This document shows positions 48,241-59,400 of a DNA stretch of 64,000 bases, piece by piece. This DNA is from Azolla caroliniana (Eukaryota > Polypodiophyta). The position numbers were made by a program, and so were the translations under genes. The notes under the pieces are model-generated. The model saw nothing but the letters and a program-made list of their open reading frames with translations, did no database searches and had not been told where the DNA came from. The stretch is taken from the NCBI GenBank assembly GCA_043228905.1, contig JBHGNT010000005.1, positions 12,462,001 to 12,526,000 of the forward strand, written 5' to 3'. Numbering within the stretch: the stretch's first letter is position 1; each line of letters begins with the position of its first letter.

Positions 48241-49220
48241 CTCTATCTCTCATTGGAAGCAAGCTATGCATAAGATGTATTTCAATGCATATACACAAGT
48301 GATGGTAAAAGAGTTGGCAACAGCAAGTATGGTCATGTGTCACGCATCCTTAGTTGGGAGGTTTTAACCCATGTCATCTTGCCTTGAGATAATAATATAC
48401 CTTTTATTACCCAATTTTAACCCAAAACTGAGACAGTCCAAAATGTAGTGACAGGGAGGACATGCAAATGGAAACCAACTTCCAATAGATATTTCAAAGG
48501 TAGGATAGAGCACCATCAGAACTGCCTCATTCTGGGGGACGACTCAAAAACCATCTCAATGGGTGCTGTCCCTGTATCTGGGTACTTAAAGAGTAGGTTG
48601 ACGGTTATATAAAATGATTACTTCACTTGGGGGACTTGACTTGAAATTACCCGTAGTCTCTTTTTGAAGGTCAGTAAAAAAAAAAAAAGCAAGTGCTCCA
48701 TAAATGGAAGCCAATATGTAGATTGAATCTCACCGAAAAACAAACAGAATCAGAAACACCATTAAATAGTGTGACTGATAAAGCTTAAAGAGCTATTGAT
48801 TACTAACACATTTTCCATGGCACACAAAACGGGGTAACTAACTACATACTCCTTCAAATCATTATTTCCGTTGCATAGTTGGAACAAATATGCCCAACTT
48901 ATTACTAAAAACAAGTCATGCTCGAATGTATAAAAAAAAGAATTCAGTTCAATTTCAGTCGGACATGTTTTCACGAATCACAAGCTCTTTCATTGAAAGT
49001 CTCAAATGATCGGATTGAAACAAGTTCACAAAGTCAAACACAAGAAGTCTATTACTCAAGCCTTACAAATTCTCCAACAAAACAGAACATACAAAAGCTC
49101 TTTCATTCAAAGTCTCAAAATATCTCATCAAAGTCGATAGCAACGCCTCATAATATATGAAAACATCTGTTAATAGCTAAACAATAAACTTGAACTAACT
49201 GCAAAAAAGAAGACAAAAAC
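48241..49220. other. Intergenic, 3' flank of RPS23
   Basis: No gene is recognised. A stretch near 48350-48385 (GGAGGTTTTAACCCATGTCA) may be a worn copy of the tRNA-like module seen in the chromovirus B LTRs. The right end should contain the RPS23 3' UTR. Confidence 0.5.
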
Positions 49221-50829
<1,609 letters not shown>

Positions 50830-51170
50830 GCTTCGTGTTGCTTCTGTGCCGGACAAAGAGCGAGAGCGGTGTGCTGTGCTGTGGTGTGCTGTGGTGTCTG
50901 TCAATCAGTCCGCTCCACACAGATAGATAGATATGTATCTAACACAGGCGAGACGAAGAAAACACAGAGAAGCAGAAGATTAGAGAAGCAGAAGATTAGA
51001 GAAGAAGAAGAAGAAGGGGGGGGGGGGTGCAACGCAAAGGCAAACTTTCTTTCTTTTAGCCCTAACCCTCCCCTCCCTCCCCACTTTCTTTACAAAACTC
51101 GCTCCTCCTTTTTTGCTCTTGAAAGTTTTGACAACCCCACCCACCCAATACACACACACACCCAATGTTA
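50830..51170 (-). promoter_or_regulatory. 5' UTR and promoter of RPS23
   Basis: The region directly upstream of the start codon is rich in GA/CT. It contains telo-box-like sequences: CCCTAACCCT at about 51060-51070 on the plus strand, and TTAGGGT at 51169-51175. Telo-boxes are typical of plant ribosomal-protein promoters. A run of at least 11 G follows GAA repeats near 51017-51029. The transcription start is not defined. Confidence 0.5.
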
Positions 51171-51600
51171 GGGTCGTGCGCCAGCAGCAACGGTCGTGCG
51201 CCACGCTGTCGTCGCTGCCGTCTGCGACGTCTGTCGCCGCCTGCTACCGAGCTGCAGTCCCCCCCCATCGTGCGCTGCTGTCGTCTGTTGCCGCGCTGCC
51301 GCCTCTGACGTCCGTCGCTGTCTACTGACGTCCGTCGCCGTCTGCTGCCGTCGGCGTGCTGGACGACCTGCTGCAGTTCATCATCATCCGTTGTAGTCGC
51401 CGTTGCCGTTGCCGTGCTCTTCTCCACCTTGTTTCTTGAGGTTGCCGAGTGTCGCGTTTCTTCTCTTGGCGGCGCATCCTTGTTCGTCTAGCGTGCTCGT
51501 CGTGTGCGAAATGCCAATGTGACTACGACATAACACAAACTCGGCTAAGTCTCGAACCCATTTACTTTATCCTTTTTTTTCTTTTCTTATTGACACTACA

Positions 51601-52407
51601 ATGTCTAAACGAAAGGAACACAAGGATACACAAGACGAGGCTATAAGTAAGGAGGACTTTTTGGATATGTTTAACCGTTTAACAAAAATAGAGACGGATA
51701 TGAAAAAATGGGTGAAAGACGCCGAAACCCACAAGAAAAAAGATAGAGAGGAAAAAGACACCCTCAAGGCCGAAATAGAAAAACTTAAAGAGGAAAACAC
51801 AAACCTCAAACAACAACTTAATGACATCAAGGTATCCCGAGAGGACGGTGAAATATCCTCCATAGAGGATATAAAAGATGAGATCAAAAAAGTTAAAGAG
51901 GAGGTTAAAAATAACATAGAGTTAGCAAAAACGGGTTGGGTAGATGTCGTTAAAAGAAACATTAAAAAAGAAATAAAAGATGAAAATATTGTTAATACCA
52001 CCCTCGAAGAGGAGAAAATGCGTCAGGCCCGACGCCTAAATGTGCGTGTCACTGGGCTCAAGGAAGGTGCATCCCCGGACGAGGATGCACAAACACTCGG
52101 GAAAATGTTAGGGTACACAACGACCCTACCTATCACCAAAGCTTGGAGGGCCGGATGCGACACAACGAGGAAGAGAGCCTTAGTTCTTCAATTTAAAGAC
52201 TTAGACTCTAGAATCACTTTCTTTAAGAAGAGACCAATTCTTCGAGGATTGGGTGGGGACCCTATCTATCTCGATGAAGACCTCACCAAGATGCAAATTG
52301 AGCATCGCAAGAGTTGTATGCCAAAGGTTATGCAAGCTCGCAAAGACGGGCATCGCACCTTTTATCGAGATGGGCGAGTGATCATAAATGATCGCACTAC
52401 TAATTGA
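51601..52407 (+). CDS. LINE ORF1 protein (268 aa), coiled coil plus RRM-like domain
   Basis: Residues about 15-115 form a highly charged coiled coil (KDTLKAEIEKLKEENTNLKQ). A linker with GWVDVVKRNIKKE follows, then an RRM-like nucleic-acid-binding domain: RRLNVRVTGLKEG near 142, ALVLQFKDLDSRITFFKKR and KMQIEHRKSCMPKVMQARKD to the end. This is the layout of L1-type ORF1p, which forms trimers and binds element RNA in the ribonucleoprotein. It ends in TGA, with the ORF2 frame open immediately after. Confidence 0.85.
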   Translation: MSKRKEHKDTQDEAISKEDFLDMFNRLTKIETDMKKWVKDAETHKKKDREEKDTLKAEIEKLKEENTNLKQQLNDIKVSREDGEISSIEDIKDEIKKVKEEVKNNIELAKTGWVDVVKRNIKKEIKDENIVNTTLEEEKMRQARRLNVRVTGLKEGASPDEDAQTLGKMLGYTTTLPITKAWRAGCDTTRKRALVLQFKDLDSRITFFKKRPILRGLGGDPIYLDEDLTKMQIEHRKSCMPKVMQARKDGHRTFYRDGRVIINDRTTN

Positions 52408-52413
52408 CGGCGT

Positions 52414-55027
52414 GTGGCCCATGTGACAGAAAACACACTTAGGATGACCTTATGGAATTGTAACGGCGCACTCTGGACACACCCCGGCCGCCTAGAGGGG
52501 ATATTAAAGGAATCAGATATAGTTTGCCTAGTAGAAACACACCAAAGCCCAAATAGGGGACTCCCACGAGTCGAAGGATTTCGTTGGGAGTCGGCTTTTA
52601 GACAAACCTCACGTCGATGCACTACCAGGGGATCTGGAGGTGTCGCAATATTGTTTCGGAGGGAGCTACATAATAGGATAGAAATACTGAGCACAGACCC
52701 AGAAGCTCGTTTTATGTGGGTGAAAGTCTCCACAAGCAAGGACAAGGCAGTAATTTTCGCCATTTGTTACTTCCCCCCAAAAGGCTCTCGTTATAATCTG
52801 GCTGGCGAGGCGAGATTAGTTGATGACGGAGTGCCACATGGGCCTTCCCCATATGAACCTCTATCGGATGACATAATCCGATATTCTTCCCAAGGCGAAG
52901 TATTCCTTGTAGGAGACTTTAATGCGAGAACCCAATCCCGACAATGCACAATATTTCAAATGAATAGAAACCTAGAAATGGTAAATGTCGATCCTTCAGA
53001 CATAGACACCACACGTAGATCAAAGGATCAAGGTGCAGACGCCACGAGCTTTGGCCATCATTTGCTCGAACTCGGTAGTCGGCACCAGATGGTCATATAT
53101 AATGGTTTAGCCAAGTGGCCAGGTTCGGAAGAGCTCACATGTTTCCCACATGGAGGAGGGGAAAGCACAGTCGATTATCTAATAGGACGCCCTGAAGCCA
53201 CCCACATGATTAACTCCTTCCGAGTGGCCCCATGTCCTATTGGCGCGGACCATAGTTTCTTATACTTCGAGATAAAATGCGATATCTCTAACGTCACCAA
53301 CTCTAGTCAACCACGCCATGACATCACAATACATTTCACACATGAGCTCTCTGACATATATGCTCGACATGTTCAAGCCCATCTCTCCTCCCTTGATCCC
53401 TCCCTACCTTTAGAGAGCCTTAATACGAAACTCACACACATCCTTCATTCTGCAGCGGTTAGCAGCTTCCCATACACGAAACACTCCAATCAAGGTAAAG
53501 TAGGATCTATGCCACAAAATAGATGGTATGATGAGGATTGTAGGTGCTTACATCGACAACTTACAATATCGCAACTCAGTGGTAGTATTACCTCAGTACA
53601 AGCTCGTAAAGAAATGCGCAAGATGACACGTCGTAAGAGACGAGCATGGGAGGCATCCCAATATTGGGAACTCTACCACATGCTCATGAGTAACGATTGT
53701 GCCACTGCATGGAAGAGATTACGGGAATCAAGACCACAAACACCCATCGAAGATCCCGAAACTTGGCACACTTATACAGAGAGACTTTACCACATCCCAA
53801 ACCAACCACCCATTCCAATGCCTTCCACACCCCGACCTACTATGGGGACACTCTTCACGACCTCTAGGGTCACGAAGGTCATAAAGAAATTACGACATAG
53901 GAAGTCCATGGACCACACAGGATTGCGAGCAGAACACATCATATACGGGAGAGAGTGCCTAGCTCCCTTACTAACTCTAATCTTCAATCGTGCCCTTGCA
54001 GAGGGTTTTCCATCACAATGGACCATGAACACAGTGGCCCCCATACATAAGGGGGGGGACCCCATGGACCCAAATACTTATAGGACCATTATGATAGGTC
54101 ATACCCTTGCTAAATTATATGGTGCAGTAATGGAGGCAGAGCTTAGCGAGTATATGGAGACCTTACATCTTCGTGCACCTGAACAGGCCGGCTTTAGACG
54201 AGCCTTCTCCACTATTGACCATATCTTCACACTTAGATGCTTAATTGACCAGACTAAGGCTCGCAAGAAGAAACTATATTGTTGTTTTGTGGACTTCCGC
54301 AAAGCCTTTGACACGGTCCCTAGAGAGCGGTTGTTTGATAGGCTTAAGAGCTTGAGGATACCAGATGACATGGTTTGGGCCATCTACGCACTATATGAAC
54401 AAGTGTCCGGGTGTGTTCGATGCCCAGGCGGCATATCCGATAGTTTCACTAGCACTATTGGTGTAAAACAAGGTTGCCCCTTATCTCCGACTCTTTTTGG
54501 GATCTACATTGATGAGATCACAGATTTTATTGCTCGTAAGGGAGGCAATGGAGTAGTCCTTGGAGATACGCAGGTGCGTATCTTGCTCTATGCAGATGAC
54601 ATAGTTTTGCTCTCTAAATCCGAACACGACCTACAAAGGCACCTTAATGCCTTAGATGATTTTTGCACACAACGAGGATTGGTAGTGAATCTAGGGAAAA
54701 CTAAAGTCCTTATCTTCCACACGTCGGCCCAAGTTAGAGCTAAGTGTCACCTAACTATCTCCCATAGCCCAGTTGAGGTGGTTGGATCATATGTCTATCT
54801 CGGAGTCACTTTCAGTGCCCGCTCAGGTAAATTTTCGATGACACAAGCAGCGAAGGATAGACTTAAAAGAGGACATGCATCCCTCTCACTCCTCGAGAGA
54901 CAATGCCACCAAGCATACTTCCAAGAGCCACGAACTAAAGGGTGGCTCTTTGACTCATTAGTGACTCCCTCTCTCATGTATGCATCAGCGGTTTGGGCCC
55001 CAGGACTACCATCTTTCATGTGGACGC
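52414..55027 (+). CDS. LINE ORF2, endonuclease and reverse transcriptase (5' part)
   Basis: The first ATG is at 52444, but the frame is open from the ORF1 stop. The APE-type endonuclease starts LRMTLWNCNGALWTHPGRLE and includes DIVCLVETHQS, VFLVGDFNART and GADHSFLYFEI. RT has APIHKGGDPMDPNTYRTIMI, QAGFRRAFSTIDHIFTLR, FVDFRKAFDTVPRERLF and GVKQGCPLSPTLFGIYIDE. The catalytic LLYADDIVLLS is near 54588-54620. The FVDFRKAFDTVPR style is unlike the KAYDRVDW style of common angiosperm L1 elements. The gypsy insertion cuts it after PGLPSFMW. Confidence 0.9.
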
Positions 55028-55834
55028 TGTCGTGCCTTTCGGCTCCGGATCGTTGCGTGAGTCGGGTGGGAACCACAGAGGTCTTGGACTAGGAGAAAAG
55101 AAGTTCGTGAGATAGAGATTAATTATGAGTAAATAGCAAAGAGAAAGATAAGAAACTCGTGAATCACACGAGTATACTATATTAATTGGTACTTAGGGTG
55201 TTAAGAGAGAAGTAGATGTATAAATCGTGAATCCCACGAATAAGTTTTGTATTAATTAATCCTTAATCCAAATAATCAACAACAACTACAATGTGCTCCC
55301 CGTCCTTATATAGTGATGGGAGAGACTAAGCATAGCTACATGCTTTTTTTTCTAATATGTTCATGCACACTAAATGTGCATGTGATGCTTTTTTTTTATT
55401 TCCTAAGTATAGGGCTCATGCACGCTAGATGTGCATGAGTTATTTTTAGTGTCTCGTGTTTTCTTTTTCATATATTAAAAAAATACACGATTTACCTTTT
55501 AATAAAGGTATGCATAAATAAAGGTCTTATACGTATTAAATCTATATTTAAAACACTTAAGATAAGTTAATGTAATGGTAAGGTTGGGGTTTGTCAACGT
55601 GGAGGTGCAGAGTTCGAATCACGCCCTGCGCAGTATTGAGTATTTCCTTTTATTTTACTTTTATGTCTCTTTATCCGGCTCTTCCTTGCCGGTATGCCGT
55701 TTTCTTCCTTGCCGGTATGCCGTTTTCCTCCTTGCCGGTATGCCGTTTTCTTCCGGTTCTCACCGAGCACTCCATTCTCTATCCGGAGAGACAAAAATAT
55801 AATTTCCACATAGTGTGCAACCTACACTACGACA
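55028..55834 (-). repeat. 3' LTR of the minus-strand gypsy element
   Basis: In element orientation it starts TGTCGTAGTGTAGG and ends GGCACGACA. Three tandem units of CTTGCCGGTATGCCGTTTTC (plus strand) lie near 55685-55752. A plus-strand tRNA-like module, antisense to the element, is at 55568-55632. A small inverted repeat (CGTGAATCACACG) is near 55156. Confidence 0.92.
55568..55632 (+). repeat. tRNA-like module, antisense in the 3' LTR
   Basis: TAATGTAATGGTAAGGTTG resembles a Pol III A box with its usual flank. About 30 bases on, GAGTTCGAATCACG holds a full B-box core (GTTCGAATC). A T-rich stretch (CCTTTTATTTTACTTTTATG), a possible Pol III terminator, follows within about 20 bases. It has no proper acceptor stem, so it is not a functional tRNA gene. 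Confidence 0.65.
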
Positions 55835-55881
55835 CTCGCCCCCTCCAAACCCGCACATCCTCCGGTATGTGCCGAAGTTCT

Positions 55882-57030
55882 TGATTCCTCGTATCCGTCT
55901 TCATCCGAAGCTTCCTCCGATTCTCCCCTTATGTCGACTATGAGTTGTAATCCACTTTCTTTGCTTCCCGCATCATTGTGGTCTTCGTCCGATTGCTCCT
56001 CGTTGTCGGTCTCGACTTGGATCACATAAGGTTTGTCGTCGGTCCGCTTCTTGAAAATCTTCACCCGCTTCCCGGCTATAGGCACTCGTAGTATTGTTCC
56101 ATCCAACTCGGACAGTCGGTACGTCCCGTTGTCGAAGACCTTCCGAACCTCGTACGGCCCGAACCACCTTTTCGCGAATTTCCGCATCGTTGTATGTTGA
56201 TGGTCCAAGCTACTATCATAGACGATCACCCAATCTCCTTCTTCAATCCTCCTCGGTCGTAGTCGGTGCTTTGTGTCAAACCGGCTTTTGTTCCGGAACC
56301 GTGCTTCTTGTTGTCGGCGTGACGCTTCCGCTACATCTTTCGGTCTTCCCTCCAGTTGTCGTATCCGGACCGCTAGTAGTTCTTCCCAGCTCATCTCTTC
56401 CTTCCACGGTAGTATTGTCCATGTCGCGATTGCGGTTTCCGTTGGCATTACCGGTGCTTGTCCGGTCATGAGTTCTGCCGGCATGTAACCGGTCACGGAG
56501 CTATGCGTCGTCCGATCCGCCCATAGTGCATACGGAAGCATTTGTGGCCAATCCTTCACCCTTCCGTCGCATGCCTTCGCAAGTGCTTTCACGATCGGAC
56601 TATGTCCTCGTTCGATCTTCCCGTTGGCCTCCGGATTGTAGGCCGTTGTCAACGTTAACCGAACTCCATGTTTGGCGAAGAATCCCCTAGCTTTGTCCGA
56701 GTCGAGTTCTCCCCGGTCCGCAATCACTTGTCCTACGCAGCCGTACCTACAAAACACTTCTTCCAAAAGAAATTGGCACACCGCGGCACACGTTTTCCTC
56801 CGAAGCGCTCGACCTTCAACTTGGTTTGTGAGATCTTCTCGAGCTAACACCAAGTATTTCTTTTGTCCAATCCCGGTCGGCATAGCTACAATGTCGACCA
56901 TCCACTTGAAGTTGATTGTCGGTGAGAATGTCGGATGCAGCTCATCTCGGTGTTGGACCCCGGAGTAGACTTGACATTTCTCGCAGCTTTCTGTGAACTC
57001 CGCGACATCTTTATACATGTTCTTCCACAA
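55882..57030 (-). CDS. Integrase of the minus-strand gypsy element
   Basis: The frame opens at 57030 (MWKNMYKDVAEFTESCEKCQ), which is the second half of the zinc-binding region; the first half (HESDWAGHRGTWATF) ends the previous frame. The core shows WMVDIVAMPTG, then VIADRGELDSDKARGFF and TAYNPEANGKIERGHSPIVK, giving the three acidic catalytic residues. The C-terminal RWFGPYEVRKVFDNGTYRLS is a GPF/Y-type domain. The end is a charged tail with no chromodomain. A one-base shift separates it from RT-RNase H. Confidence 0.88.
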
Positions 57031-59400
57031 AAGTTGCCCATGTTCCTCGATGTCCAGCCCAATCGGATTCGTGGAACTCGGACATTATCCGGTTTCGTTG
57101 CTCTTTCATCCCGACTACTCGAAGTGGTATCCCATCCGGTCTTTTCGGCGTCCTCCATATTAAGCCGTTTTCCAAGAAGAACTTTTGGACTTGCCTCTTC
57201 TTCCTTCGGATCTCGGCTCTCCTTTCTTTATCATTGGTTGAATCCTCGACCTCTTGTAGCATCTTCCCGATCATCAAGGTTTCCCCCTCGTATTCTTCTT
57301 CCCGGAATTCTCGGATCACGTTCACTCGGCATATGTGTTCTGACGTGAAGTAGTCTTCGGAAACTTCTTCGTTATCTGATTCGGTTATGTCGTCTTCAAA
57401 CCGCGCCCTCGATAACATGTCCGCTACCGCGTTGTCCTTCCCCGAGATGTGTCGAACCTCCGGATTAAGTGACTTGACATATGCAATCCACCTTAGCATA
57501 GCCACATCCGGTATCGTACAACACCGCATCATCCCGAGTATCGGAAGACAATCCGTCTCGATCACCACTTCAGCTCCGATCAAATAATCCCGATCCGATT
57601 TTATCGCCGACACGACTCCCCACAATTCTCTTTTGACTTGTGCATATCCGCGTTGCCTTTCGTTGAGGACCTTTGCTCCAAATCGGATCGGATACCGCGA
57701 ACCATCCGAGTCGGCTTGATTGATGACCCACCCGATACCGGTTGGACTTGTATCAACCGTTACTATGATTGGCCGCTCATAGCTTGGCTTCCTAAGTGAT
57801 TCCGCCCTCCATAGTGTCTTCTTGAGCTTCCTCATGGCTTTAGTGTGTTCCGGTTTCCACTCGAATTTCTTACCTTTCCGCAACAAGTGATAGAGCGGGT
57901 CCGCTATATGTGCATAGTGCGGAATCCATATGTGATAGAATGCACACGCACCCAGAAACCTTCGGACTTCCGATGTTGACTCACATACTTCCTTCATAGC
58001 TTGAATCGCATCGATCTTTGTTGGTGACGGTCTTCGGCCGTAGGGTCCACATAGATGTCCGACCACCAATATTTCTTCTTGCCCGAATGCCGATTTCTCC
58101 CCGGAAAGTGTTAGGTGCACATCTTCTAGCTTTCGCAACACTTTCTCGCAATCATGAATATGGTCGACCACGAACTTTCGGCATCCCCGATCATCCATAG
58201 TCTCATCTTTTTCTTCCACCGCGCATCCTTTCATCGGAATGTCATCTAGAAACGGCATCGTTATCTCCGGGATGCAATCTCGAAGCACCTTGTTCATCGC
58301 GTTCATCATATGTGCAACCGAGTTTGTCGCTCCTTGTGGTAGTGTGCACATTCGAACTAGTCCTATCGGTGTCCGCATGGTAGTGATGTCTCGGCTCTCC
58401 ACGGCTAGTTGGAATTGGTCATACCCCGAGTATAGGTCCCCGATGGAGTATATCGCACGTCCGGCAAAAGCTTCCGCGAATTCGTCCACTATCGGACCGA
58501 CTCCCGAGTTCCGGATCGTGACCTTGTTCACCGGTTGCAAGTCTTGGATGAATCGGAGTGACCCATTCTTCTTCGGAACCGTAAACCATCGATTTGAGTA
58601 CGGAGCACTTGATGGCTCTAGAATCCCCATCGCCACCTTCTCCTTGAGCAAGTCGATGACTTTCGGAATATGCGCCCGTGGCACCGGAATCGGCTTCAGG
58701 TTCCACGGTACATGATCAATCGTGAAAATCACCATCGGCTCCACTATCTTTGGATCAATGCATCCGATCTCCCTCGATGTGAACGCGAATGCTTTGCCAT
58801 GTTGCTCCAACATCTCTCGAAACCGTTTTTCTTCTTCTTGTAAGAGGAACCCACCTCCACCGATCCGAAGTTTCTTCCGGGTCTCATCTGTGAAGGCATG
58901 TCCGATATCCACGGACTTCCGAAGTGTCGGATCTCCCGACACTTCTTTCTTCTTTTGTTCGCTATCGGCGGGTAGTGGTCCCGCGGCCGGTTTCACCTTC
59001 TTCTCCACGGTCTTGTATTTCGTACTTACCATTGCTTCTTCTTTGCGGAGCGCATCCGGCCCCATTTTCGCAACGATCTCGTACATCTCGACCGATTCCA
59101 CCGGGACTACCCGGTTCCCTTGGCTTTTATCTTCCGCAAGCTCTTCAAGCCGTTGTAGTGTATTCCCATAGAACACTTCCTCGATCACTCCCACGATTTC
59201 TTCGTCTTCTTTTATTATTGATGCCGACCGTAACTTATCCTCCACTTGTCGGTATTGTTTCTTCATTCCTCCGGTTACGGCCGTGTACGTAGATGCCCCA
59301 TCCGGGCCGATTCGTACTTGTTTTGCTCCGAGAGTTTTCTTCCTGTGTGGGGTATCAGGGCTTCTCGGACTATCACTTCCCCACTCCGCAACAGTCCGCT
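57011..59400 (-). CDS. Reverse transcriptase and RNase H of the minus-strand gypsy element
   Basis: The frame is open from just after the gag stop, and the first ATG is at 59266. RT has GILEPSSAPYSNRWFTVPKK, FIQDLQPVNKVTIRN and LPQGATNSVAHMMNAMNKVL. The catalytic MPFLDDIPMKG lies near 58235-58265, with LDD in place of the usual YxDD context. About 25 extra residues follow before CRKFVVDHIHDCEKVL. RNase H spans IIVTVDTSPTGIGWVI to IETDCLPILGMM. The frame ends within the integrase zinc finger, which continues one base out of register. In many gypsy elements such junctions are translated by frameshifting; here a single-base insertion is an alternative. Confidence 0.88.

Noticed and set aside
51062-51427. 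A minus-strand Arg/Gln-rich frame upstream of the LINE
   Set aside because: It comes from the trinucleotide-rich LINE leader and has no family match.
55568-55632. A functional tRNA gene
   Set aside because: A and B boxes are present, but no paired acceptor stem or anticodon arm can be formed, and the copy is repeated exactly in both LTRs.
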